Below are positions 5,134-10,501 of a stretch of 10,501 nt of DNA, piece after piece; position 1 is the first letter of the stretch, and every line of letters begins with the position of its first letter. The DNA is from JAJYIV01 sp964616135 (GTDB lineage Bacteria > Patescibacteriota > Patescibacteriia > UBA9934 > GWF2-40-263). The notes below the pieces were generated by a model, which was given only the letters and a program-made list of their open reading frames with translations, had not been told where the DNA came from and made no database searches. The stretch is taken from contig CAZTTQ010000028.1 of the NCBI GenBank assembly GCA_964616135.1, forward strand, positions 1-10,501, given 5' to 3'. The position numbers and the translations under genes were made by a program.

Positions 5134-5759
5134 GTCAATCCAAGTTCTTTTTCAATCCGTTCCGTGACGAGCGGAATGCTGCCGACGCCGTCCACGTGGC
5201 GCAGGCTGCCGCGCTTCCCGAATTCGTTTAAAACGGGCGTCGTCTCATTGGCGTAGATACCCAGGCGGCGTTCAATCGCCTCCGGAACGTCGTCCTTGCG
5301 CTTCTCAAAGATACCGCCGCACGCGCAGGCGTCGCCCTTGGCGCGGCCGTCCAGTTCGTTCGCCACGGCCCCGCACTTGGTGCACGTCAGGCGGTGCGTC
5401 AGGCGGCGCAGGGATTCCTCGCGCGGCACGTCCAGCACGATCACGTGGGTCGGCGTGTCGAACGTAAAGTACGACAACTGGCCCACGCTGCGCGGATAGC
5501 CATCCAAAATGTACCCGCCCGCGACGTCCGGTTTGGCCAAGCGGCCCTTCAAGATCTCCGCGGCAATCGATTCGGGTACTAAGCCGCCGCCTTCTACGGC
5601 TGCCTTCATCCGGCGGCCCAATTCCGTACCGGCGGCCACTTCGTCGCGGAGCAGCTGGCCCATGGACAGCGCGGGGATGCCGAGCTTGGCGGAGAGGCGT
5701 TCGGCCTGGGTTCCCTTCCCGCTTCCCTGGGGTCCGGCGATGAGGATCTTGTAGGTCAT
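5130..5759 (-). CDS. adk: Adenylate kinase, long form with cysteine LID
   Basis: Catalyses ATP + AMP to 2 ADP in the cytosol. The 209-residue protein has the P-loop at 9-18 (GPQGSGKGTQ), the AMP-binding region at about 30-60 (LSMGQLLRDEVAAGT), the DGYPRS motif at 86-91, and a LID domain at about 122-160 with C126, C129, C145 and C147, probably binding zinc. The pair CxxC plus CxC is less usual than CxxC plus CxxC/D. Arginines R119, R123, R156 and R167 can serve phosphate transfer. The ATG at 5759 is preferred because the P-loop strand starts right behind it and GGGAG (5769-5765) lies at Shine-Dalgarno distance; an in-frame TTG at 5780 is poorer. Upstream lies a terminator (5844-5807), so adk must have its own promoter or rely on read-through from secY. 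map follows. Confidence 0.96.
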   Translation of the reverse strand: MTYKILIAGPQGSGKGTQAERLSAKLGIPALSMGQLLRDEVAAGTELGRRMKAAVEGGGLVPESIAAEILKGRLAKPDVAGGYILDGYPRSVGQLSYFTFDTPTHVIVLDVPREESLRRLTHRLTCTKCGAVANELDGRAKGDACACGGIFEKRKDDVPEAIERRLGIYANETTPVLNEFGKRGSLRHVDGVGSIPLVTERIEKELGLT

Positions 5760-5806
5760 AGACGCTCCCGAGTCTAGCAAACCGGGTGGGAATGTCTATG
5801 TTAAGA

Positions 5807-5844
5807 GGAAAGAAAAGAGCCTCGCACAAGTTCATGCGGGGCTC
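5807..5844 (-). terminator. Intrinsic terminator of the 5874-6293 gene
   Basis: On the minus strand GAGCCCCGC (5844-5836) pairs with GCGAGGCTC (5825-5817) around a 10-base loop, nine pairs with one G-U. It is followed directly by TTTTCTTTCC (5816-5807). It lies 30 bases after the stop of the unknown gene and about 50 bases before the adk start, and separates the accessory genes from adk-map. Confidence 0.8.
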
Positions 5845-5873
5845 CGGCGCGCGGGGGCGGCAAGGGGCTAAAG

Positions 5874-6293
5874 TTACGTACCCTCCACGAGAACAGCGGC
5901 GGGAAATTGGGGACCGAACAGGTCATCGAGACAGTAGCGGCCCGAATTCAATCGGCCATCCTTGATTTGCACGTACCGGACACAGAGGCGACCATCCGAA
6001 ATCCGATAGATGGTGCCCCAGAAAAAGACCATACCCTTGTCCAACCACGCATCCGGCATACACTCCCGATGCAAGAGGAAGTGGTCCAAGACATTGGCGT
6101 TCAGGACAGGCTTACTCCTGAGCTCTTCGTTGAGTTCATGGCCAACAATCCACTTCTCCCCCTCCGTCTGCCGTTCGGAGAGATAGAGTCCCGCCTTCGA
6201 GGCGTCGAACGCCAGCCGACCGCCCTCCCTGTGCTCCTCAACCTTCCAACCGTTGGGGATCATTGGCAGCACGTCACAGTCGATGATGTCCAT
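5874..6293 (-). CDS. Uncharacterised CPR-type protein, 139 aa
   Basis: Function unknown. The C-terminal half contains VLNANVLDHFLLHRECMPDAW (parts of 63-83), then MVFFWGTIYRISDGRLCVRY (88-107) and a Trp-poor, Tyr/Asp-rich end. From memory, very similar wording (LNANVLDYLL..P..W, then VFFWGTIYR) occurs in an unnamed protein family common in Patescibacteria, often in several copies per genome; this was not checked by search. No signal peptide or membrane segment is seen, so it is probably cytosolic. The ATG at 6293 (MDIIDCDVL) is chosen because AAGGAGG (6309-6303) lies nine bases upstream; an ATG at 6302 touches the Shine-Dalgarno directly. The gene has a candidate promoter at 6435-6407 and a terminator at 5844-5807, so it looks like a stand-alone unit inserted between the pentapeptide gene and adk. 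Confidence 0.8.
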   Translation of the reverse strand: MDIIDCDVLPMIPNGWKVEEHREGGRLAFDASKAGLYLSERQTEGEKWIVGHELNEELRSKPVLNANVLDHFLLHRECMPDAWLDKGMVFFWGTIYRISDGRLCVRYVQIKDGRLNSGRYCLDDLFGPQFPAAVLVEGT

Positions 6294-6302
6294 GTTTTTC
6301 AT

Positions 6303-6309
6303 CCTCCTT
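6303..6309 (-). promoter_or_regulatory. Strong Shine-Dalgarno that decides the start at 6293
   Basis: AAGGAGG is the strongest ribosome binding site in the window; most genes here have weak or none. It directly abuts an ATG at 6302 and lies nine bases from the ATG at 6293, in the same frame. The spacing favours 6293. The strong signal sets this gene apart from its core neighbours. Confidence 0.75.
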
Positions 6310-6406
6310 GTCGACGCATCCCAGCGGCGACTATTCGATACTGGATTGACCGCACGTATTTCTGTGAGCATTGGGCCGGGATTAGCCCTACACAGCCACG
6401 GATCGC

Positions 6407-6435
6407 AACCTACCTTTTTTCTGGCTCTTTGTCAA
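6407..6435 (-). promoter_or_regulatory. Candidate promoter for the 5874-6293 gene
   Basis: TTGACA (6435-6430), a perfect -35 box, is followed after 17 bases by TAGGTT (6412-6407), a weak -10 (3 of 6). It lies just behind the stop of the pentapeptide gene (6441), giving a leader of about 105 bases. The weak -10 keeps the call tentative. Confidence 0.4.
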
Positions 6436-6440
6436 CCCAT

Positions 6441-7004
6441 TCACCCATTTCCAAGCTCAATATCAAAACCCCGTAGCAGGGACACAGCTTCGGGCAGAGC
6501 GAACTTGGCGCCCTTGATTTTGGCGTGCAGCGGGTTGATCGCGTAGTTCCTCGCCTTGGCGAAATTCGCCTCGCGCAGATCCGCCTGGTGGAATTGGCTC
6601 CCCGCCAAATCGCTGCCGCCGAAATCGGCCCGTTTCAGGTCCGCTTCCACAAACGGCGTGTCGCGAATGGTGCAGTTCTTAAACGGCACGTCCGCCAAGT
6701 TCATTTGGGAAAAGTTACAGGTGTCGATGAGACATTCTTCAAACGACAAGACGGAAAATAACACCCGGCATTTGCGGAAATCCACGCCGATCATCTTGCA
6801 CTTCTTGAATTTCACGTCGCGAAACGCGCAATTCGTTAGTTGAACCAAACTCAAATCACATCCATCAAAGACGACCTGGGAAAATTCCGCGCTCCGCAGA
6901 TTCGCCCGGGCGAAGCTTCCCTTCCAAAACGTACAGTCGGCAAAACTCTTGCCGGACAGGTCGTCTCCCGCGTACGCCGGATCCGGAATGATGTTTCCTT
7001 TCAT
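6441..7004 (-). CDS. Pentapeptide-repeat protein, 187 aa
   Basis: Forms a right-handed quadrilateral beta-helix. Every fifth residue from about 16 to 76 is the inward F/L/M (L16, F21, F26, F31, L36, F41, F46, L51, L56, F61, F66, M71, F76). A short irregular turn at about 77-87 is followed by further repeats to about 152, ending in canonical ADLKRADF and ADLREANF units. The C-terminal cap (INPLHAKIKGAKFALPEAVSLLRGFDIEL) resembles that of pentapeptide proteins in Bacteroidetes and other bacteria often annotated as Qnr-like or fluoroquinolone-resistance related. Qnr and MfpA mimic DNA and protect gyrase, but a gyrase role here is inference only. No signal peptide or membrane segment is seen. The ATG at 7004 is the first plausible start. 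The gene lies between secY and adk, behind the long hairpin at 7039-7161, and its GC content is somewhat lower than that of secY. Confidence 0.88.
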   Translation of the reverse strand: MKGNIIPDPAYAGDDLSGKSFADCTFWKGSFARANLRSAEFSQVVFDGCDLSLVQLTNCAFRDVKFKKCKMIGVDFRKCRVLFSVLSFEECLIDTCNFSQMNLADVPFKNCTIRDTPFVEADLKRADFGGSDLAGSQFHQADLREANFAKARNYAINPLHAKIKGAKFALPEAVSLLRGFDIELGNG

Positions 7005-7038
7005 ACGCCGGCCATGATGGCACGGTTCTGAGAATTTA

Positions 7039-7161
7039 AAAACCGTTTAAAGACTTCAGATGCTAGGCGCGGGTGGCCAATCACCGGAGCTGTACAAAGA
7101 CGTACAGCGAGGCGATGGACGGGACCCGCAACAACGCAGATGAAGAACTTTAAACGGTTTT
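7039..7161. repeat. 123-bp long imperfect hairpin after secY
   Basis: Perfect 14-base arms AAAACCGTTTAAAG (7039-7052) and CTTTAAACGGTTTT (7148-7161) bound the unit, and pairing continues imperfectly inward (CTTCA against TGAAG). Further nested pairs are GCGGGT/ACCCGC, ATCGCC/GGTGAT and an innermost perfect 7-bp stem GCTGTAC/GTACAGC with a six-base loop. The 5' arm on the transcribed strand starts three bases after the secY stop, and the 3' arm ends in five Ts (7042-7038). It may work as an unusually long terminator or 3'-end stabiliser for the ribosomal operon. The unit also has the size and shape of a small palindromic mobile repeat (MITE). Confidence 0.65.
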
Positions 7162-7164
7162 CCT

Positions 7165-8433
7165 TTACATCTCGTACTCGTGCATCGACATCTGCGCCTC
7201 AATCTGCTTGATGGAATCGATCACCACCGAGACCACGATCAGCAGGGATGTGCCGCCGACCACCAGGGACGCGTTGCCCGTAAAGGCTTGCGTCGCGACC
7301 GGCAGCACGGCAACGGCAGCGAGGAAGATGGCGCCCAAGAGCAAGAGGCGGTTCACCACGTGGCCCAAGTATTCGGCCGTAGGTTCGCCCGGACGGATGC
7401 CCGGGATGAAGCTGCCTTGCTTCTGGAGGTTCTCGGCCACCGTCTGCGGGTTGAAGATCACCGACGCGTAGAAGAACGTGAAGGCGAACACCAGGACCGC
7501 GAAGGCGACGCCGTACACCAGCTGGTTCTGGAACATCTGGGACACCCAGACCGCGGCGTTGCGCACGGCTTCCGTGCGGGCGTTGACGAAGAACTGCGCG
7601 ACGACCGTCGGGAACAAGATGACCGACACCGCGAAGATGATCGGGATCACGCCGCCGAGGTTCAGCTTGAGCGGCAAGTGCGACGTGACGGCACCGGCAA
7701 GGCGCGCGCCGCGCACCTGGCGGGCATACTGGATCGGAATGTTGCGCTGCGCCTCGTTCATGATGACGACCGCGACGACGGTCGCGAGCAACAGGGCGAC
7801 GACCACGATGGCCGTGACCAGCTGGCTGCGGTCATAGACCGCGAGCGCCTGGGACAAGTAGCTCGGCAACCCCGCGATGATGCCGGCAAAGATCAGGATG
7901 GACGTGCCGTTGCCGACTTTCTTTTCGGCGATCAGTTCCCCAAGCCACATCAGGAACACGGTACCGGCGGTCATGCTGGACATAGCCAGGATCTTCGTCC
8001 AAATGTCCGTACCGACGAACACGGCCGTACCCGTCTGCTGGGTGAAAAGGAGTACCAGGCTGTAGCCCTGGAGGAACGCGAGCGGAACGGTCAGCCAGCG
8101 GGTCCACGCGTTGATTTTCTGGCGGCCCGATTCTTCCTTTTGCATTTCCTCGAACTTCGGGAAGATCATCCCCATCAGCTGGAACACCACCGACGCGGTG
8201 ATGTAAGGCCCGAGGCCCAGGGCGACCACGGAGAAGTTCTCCAACGTGCCGCCGGAGAACAGGTTCAGGAGGCCGAAGAACTGGTTATTGGCGAACAGGG
8301 ACGGCAGGGCCGTCGCGTCGATGCCCGGCGCGGGAACGTGCGCGGCGATGCGGAACACGACGATCATGGCGAGGGCGAACAGCATGCTGTTGCGCACCTC
8401 ACGCGTTTTCCAAATACGGCCGAGCGAAATCAT
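7165..8433 (-). CDS. secY: Protein translocase channel subunit SecY
   Basis: Pore of the SecYEG translocon in the cytoplasmic membrane. The 422 residues give ten membrane segments, as in the family. The N-terminal amphipathic stretch MISLGRIWKTREVRN precedes TM1 (about 16-33); the plug region is near 50-70 (FFGLLNLFSGGTLENFSV). Characteristic pieces are GLGPYITASVVFQLM (73-87), KVGNGTSILIFAGI (172-185), the cytosolic NEAQRNIPIQYARQVRG loop (226-242), LPLKLNLGGVIPIIFA (253-268) and FIPGIRPGEPTAEYL (342-356). The ATG at 8433 is the family-typical start; the open frame upstream to 8499 is not conserved-like and carries a spacer hairpin. There is no Shine-Dalgarno. It follows rplO after 72 bases, as usual. 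Downstream, instead of adk directly, stand the long hairpin and two accessory genes. Confidence 0.97.
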   Translation of the reverse strand: MISLGRIWKTREVRNSMLFALAMIVVFRIAAHVPAPGIDATALPSLFANNQFFGLLNLFSGGTLENFSVVALGLGPYITASVVFQLMGMIFPKFEEMQKEESGRQKINAWTRWLTVPLAFLQGYSLVLLFTQQTGTAVFVGTDIWTKILAMSSMTAGTVFLMWLGELIAEKKVGNGTSILIFAGIIAGLPSYLSQALAVYDRSQLVTAIVVVALLLATVVAVVIMNEAQRNIPIQYARQVRGARLAGAVTSHLPLKLNLGGVIPIIFAVSVILFPTVVAQFFVNARTEAVRNAAVWVSQMFQNQLVYGVAFAVLVFAFTFFYASVIFNPQTVAENLQKQGSFIPGIRPGEPTAEYLGHVVNRLLLLGAIFLAAVAVLPVATQAFTGNASLVVGGTSLLIVVSVVIDSIKQIEAQMSMHEYEM

Positions 8434-8456
8434 AGGATGGATAGGCGTTAGTCGCT

Positions 8457-8483
8457 GGACGCAGGGTACAAGACCTTGCGTCC
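8457..8483. repeat. Hairpin in the rplO-secY spacer
   Basis: GGACGCAGGG (8457-8466) pairs with CCTTGCGTCC (8474-8483) around a seven-base loop, ten pairs with one G-U. A further CGTCCAA copy lies at 8490-8496, so the 72-base spacer is mostly made of GGACG/CGTCC elements. No U-tract follows on either strand, so this is not a terminator. It lies inside an operon, as the hexamer array in the adk-map spacer does. Confidence 0.55.
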
Positions 8484-8505
8484 AAGAGCCAACGTCCAAA
8501 GACGA

Positions 8506-8946
8506 TTAAGCCTTCACGGTGCCGCCGGCCTTCTCGATCTTTTCCTTGGCGGAAGCGGAAACGGCGCAGCCTTCCACCGTCAGCTTCACGGAGATTTCGC
8601 CGTCGCCCAGGACCTTGACCTTGCAGTCAGCGGCCGGGATGAGGTTCTTTTCCGCGAGGAGCTTCGGGTTCACCGTCGCGCCGTTCTGGAAGGAAGAGGA
8701 CAAGGTGCCCACGTTCACCACTGCCGGCTTGTCCGTGCGGCCGTTGAAGCCACGGGACTTCGGCATGGAGAGCATCAGCTTGCGGAGACCCTTGAGCTGC
8801 AGGCCCGCGCGGCCGCCGGAGCGGGCGCGCTGGCCTTTCGTCCCACGGCCGGAGTAGGTACCGCGGCCGGAAAGACCGCGACCCACCGCGTAGCTCTTCT
8901 TGCGAGCGCCCTTGTTGGGCTTCAGGTTGTGCAGTCCGATTGCCAT
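8506..8946 (-). CDS. rplO: 50S ribosomal protein L15 (uL15)
   Basis: Structural protein of the large subunit, added late in assembly. The 146 residues are normal for the family. The basic, Gly-rich N-terminal extension that reaches into rRNA covers about 1-62 (MAIGLHNLKPNKGARKK, then GRGLSGRGTYSGRGTKGQRARSGG). The globular part includes KSRGFNGRTDKPAVVNV (about 63-79) and ends with VEGCAVSASAKEKIEKAGG. The ATG at 8946 lies nine bases after the rpsE stop, so there is no room for rpmD (L30), which sits here in most other bacteria. It is co-transcribed with rpsE and secY by position. Confidence 0.95.
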   Translation of the reverse strand: MAIGLHNLKPNKGARKKSYAVGRGLSGRGTYSGRGTKGQRARSGGRAGLQLKGLRKLMLSMPKSRGFNGRTDKPAVVNVGTLSSSFQNGATVNPKLLAEKNLIPAADCKVKVLGDGEISVKLTVEGCAVSASAKEKIEKAGGTVKA

Positions 8947-8955
8947 ACGCGTGGG

Positions 8956-9615
8956 TTAGGCGGCCTTGGGGGCCTTGGATTCCGGCTTGGCTTCCTTTTC
9001 CTTCTTCGGCGCCGGCATGCGGAGCATGCTGATCGCCTGGAAGGTGGCCTTGGCGATGTTCGCCTTGTTCTTGGAGTTCACGATCTTGGAGACGGCGTTC
9101 GGCACGCCGGCCAATTCGAGCACGGAGCGCACGGCGCCGCCGGCCTTGAGACCCGTCCCGCGCGGGGCGGGCTTGAGCATCACGACCGCGGAACCGAACT
9201 TGGTCCAAACGGCGTGCGGGATCGTGTCGTTGTGGAGCGGAACGCGGATCACCGTTTTCTTGGCCTTACGGTAGGCCTTGTCCATGGAGATCTGCACGTC
9301 CGCGCCCTTCGCGACGCCGAAGCCGACGCGCCCCTTGCGGTCCCCGATGATGAGGGCCGCGCGGAAGGACATGCGCTTGCCGCCGGCGGTGACGCGGGTC
9401 ACGCGATCCAGGGCGAGCGTCTTTTGTTCGAACTCGCGCACTTCGCGCTGAGCGCCGCCACGGCGGTCACCGCCGCGGCCGCCTTGGCCACCGGGGCCAC
9501 GGGAACCGCCACGGTTGGCGCCCGGGCCACCCATCGGAGGACGGCGGGCGCCCATGGGAGGGCGTCCGGCCGGAGCCGGGGCGGCGGCGGGGGTAGAGTT
9601 GGTTTTCTGGTCCAT
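8956..9615 (-). CDS. rpsE: 30S ribosomal protein S5 (uS5), long N-terminal tail
   Basis: Small-subunit protein near the mRNA entry and decoding region, important for accuracy. The conserved part begins at about 59 (VREFEQKTLALDRVTRVTAGGKR, parts) with the double-stranded RNA-binding-like domain (RVGFGVAKGADVQISMDKA) to about 125. The C-terminal domain follows (HAVWTKFGSAVVMLKPAPRGTG, then NIAKATFQAI). Before it is a tail of some 58 residues made of Ala, Pro, Gly and Arg, with two MGxRRPP/MGGPG-like repeats (20-33) and RGG-type clusters (38-54). A Lys/Ala/Glu tail ends the protein. The total of 219 exceeds the usual 165-175. The ATG at 9615 is eight bases after the rplR stop, so the tail is within the natural gene spacing and probably translated; a later start would leave an unusually large gap. 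Confidence 0.95.
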   Translation of the reverse strand: MDQKTNSTPAAAPAPAGRPPMGARRPPMGGPGANRGGSRGPGGQGGRGGDRRGGAQREVREFEQKTLALDRVTRVTAGGKRMSFRAALIIGDRKGRVGFGVAKGADVQISMDKAYRKAKKTVIRVPLHNDTIPHAVWTKFGSAVVMLKPAPRGTGLKAGGAVRSVLELAGVPNAVSKIVNSKNKANIAKATFQAISMLRMPAPKKEKEAKPESKAPKAA

Positions 9616-9623
9616 AGGAGGGG

Positions 9624-9980
9624 CTAGAGCGTCAGGCCACCCTCGCGGGCACCTTCGGCGACAGCGGCGACGCGGCCGTGATAGCGGTTGGAACCGCGAT
9701 CAAACACGACCGTCGTCACGCCCGCCTTTTTGGCCAACTCGGCGATGGCGAGTCCCACGGCCTTGGCGACGGCAACCGGTTTCCCGGGGGCCTTCACCGT
9801 CAGGTCGGAGGCGGCGGCCAGCGTGTGGCCGGCCACGTCATCGATAAGCTGCGCGTAGATGTGCTTCAAGGTCCGGTGAACGGACAGGCGCGGACGCGAG
9901 GCCGAGCCTTCGAAGCGGGCACGGACGCGGCGCGCGCGGCGATCCGCGCGGGCGCGCTTCTGTTGCATGCTGATGGGCAT
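9624..9980 (-). CDS. rplR: 50S ribosomal protein L18 (uL18)
   Basis: Binds 5S rRNA and helps attach it, with L5, to the large subunit. The 118 residues match the family. The Arg-rich N-terminus (KRARADRRARRVRAR, 8-22) contacts RNA, followed by RPRLSVHRTLKHIYAQLIDD (29-48), the AVAKAVGLAIAELAKKAGV helix region (70-88) and the signature VVFDRGSNRYHGRVAAVAEGAREGGL (91-116, in pieces). The ATG at 9980 lies ten bases after the rplF stop; a second in-frame ATG four residues on (9968) is equally possible. It sits in the standard rplF-rplR-rpsE order. Confidence 0.95.
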   Translation of the reverse strand: MPISMQQKRARADRRARRVRARFEGSASRPRLSVHRTLKHIYAQLIDDVAGHTLAAASDLTVKAPGKPVAVAKAVGLAIAELAKKAGVTTVVFDRGSNRYHGRVAAVAEGAREGGLTL

Positions 9981-9990
9981 AGGTCAGGCG

Positions 9991-10501
9991 TTATTCGGCG
10001 GCCTTACCGGCGGCCTTACCGGCCTTGCGGCGAATCACTTCACCGGCGTACTTGATCCCCTTGCCGAGATACGGTTCAGGAGGCTGTACGGCACGGATGC
10101 GCGCGGCGATTTCCCCGACGACCTGGCGGTCGACGCCGGAAAGCGTGAGCGTGGTCTTGTCCACCTTGGCAACGATGCCAGGCGGCAGCGGGATTTCCAC
10201 GTCGTGGGAGAAACCGACCGTCAGGACGACGGTGGATCCCTTCACGTTCACGCGGTAACCGACGCCGTTCAGTTCCAAGGTCTTGGAGTAGCCTTCGGTC
10301 ACGCCGACCACCGCGTTCGCGATGAGGGCGCGCACCGTGCCCCAAAGGGCGCGCTGGAAGGGTTCTTCAATGTTCGTGATGGCGACGTTGACGACCTTCG
10401 TGCCTTCGTCTTCCCCGAGGGAAACGACGGCGCGCTGGTCGAACTTCTGCACCACTTCCCCCTTGGGTCCTTTCACCTTCACCTGGGCGCCGGAGACCTC
10501 A
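9991..10501 (-). CDS. rplF: 50S ribosomal protein L6 (uL6), N-terminus cut by window edge
   Basis: Large-subunit protein near the sarcin-ricin loop and the stalk base. 170 codons are visible. The frame runs off the right edge, so the in-frame GTG at 10482 is internal (VSGAQVKVKGPKGEVVQKF) and not the start; about 15-20 residues should lie outside. Visible landmarks are VKGPKGEV near the beginning of the first L6 domain, then ELNGVGYRVNVKGSTVVLTVGFSH, and the C-terminal signature PPEPYLGKGIKYAGEVIRRKAGK. A short Lys/Ala/Gly tail (KAAGKAAE) ends the protein. It is the first gene of the visible ribosomal operon and lies ten bases before rplR. Confidence 0.95.
   Translation of the reverse strand, partial: EVSGAQVKVKGPKGEVVQKFDQRAVVSLGEDEGTKVVNVAITNIEEPFQRALWGTVRALIANAVVGVTEGYSKTLELNGVGYRVNVKGSTVVLTVGFSHDVEIPLPPGIVAKVDKTTLTLSGVDRQVVGEIAARIRAVQPPEPYLGKGIKYAGEVIRRKAGKAAGKAAE

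Noticed and set aside
7180..8451. Plus-strand frame of more than 400 codons opposite secY
   Set aside because: Extremely rich in Asp, Arg, His and Gly, as expected from reading GC-rich SecY codons backwards; SecY itself is unmistakable.
8476..9627. Plus-strand frame opposite rplO and rpsE
   Set aside because: Antisense to two certain ribosomal protein genes and of low-complexity composition.
10482..10501. GTG at 10482 as the start of rplF
   Set aside because: The frame continues upstream with L6-like residues (EVSGAQ) to the window edge, so the true start lies outside.

Overview
All recognisable genes in this window lie on the minus strand, so transcription runs from high to low coordinates. 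The most likely source is a member of the Candidate Phyla Radiation (Patescibacteria). The ribosomal run rplF-rplR-rpsE-rplO-secY has no rpmD (L30) gene between rpsE and rplO, and absence of L30 is a known CPR trait. The genes are compact, Shine-Dalgarno signals are mostly weak, and one small gene (5874-6293) resembles an unnamed protein family that I remember as frequent in CPR genomes. Stops include TGA, and I saw no internal TGA in the core genes, so the standard bacterial code applies.

Layout from right to left (transcription order). 10501-8506 is the end of the spc-type ribosomal operon: rplF (5' end outside the window), rplR, rpsE with a long Gly/Pro/Arg-rich N-terminal tail, and rplO. 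A short hairpin spacer follows, then secY (8433-7165). Three bases after the secY stop begins a long imperfect inverted repeat (7161-7039) that can fold into one extended hairpin. Two accessory genes then interrupt the usual secY-adk-map order: a pentapeptide-repeat protein (7004-6441) and the CPR-type unknown (6293-5874). The second has its own candidate promoter, a strong ribosome binding site and a good intrinsic terminator. adk (5759-5130) and map (5021-4245) follow, separated by a spacer built from GTAGAA/TTCTAC hexamers. Then comes a tight cluster of a small membrane protein, ruvX and recO (4236-2690), with gaps of 1 to 8 bases.

Between recO and asnS (about 2689-1240) the DNA is visibly more AT-rich than its surroundings and looks acquired. 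It holds a 576-bp unit bounded by near-identical 32-bp inverted repeats, which enclose a single gene for a membrane-anchored unknown protein. Next to it is a region folding like a divergent tmRNA (ssrA): a D-loop-type motif, a long P2-like helix, a T-arm, an alanine-type acceptor 3' strand, and a terminator just downstream. A cytosolic unknown protein (1795-1259) completes the segment. The window ends inside asnS (1166-1), which has its own candidate promoter.

Functionally, the core genes serve translation (ribosomal proteins, AsnRS, methionine aminopeptidase, possibly trans-translation), protein export (SecY), nucleotide balance (Adk) and recombination (RecO, RuvX). The most interesting non-core items are the tmRNA-like RNA, the inverted-repeat cassette beside it, and the long hairpin behind secY.
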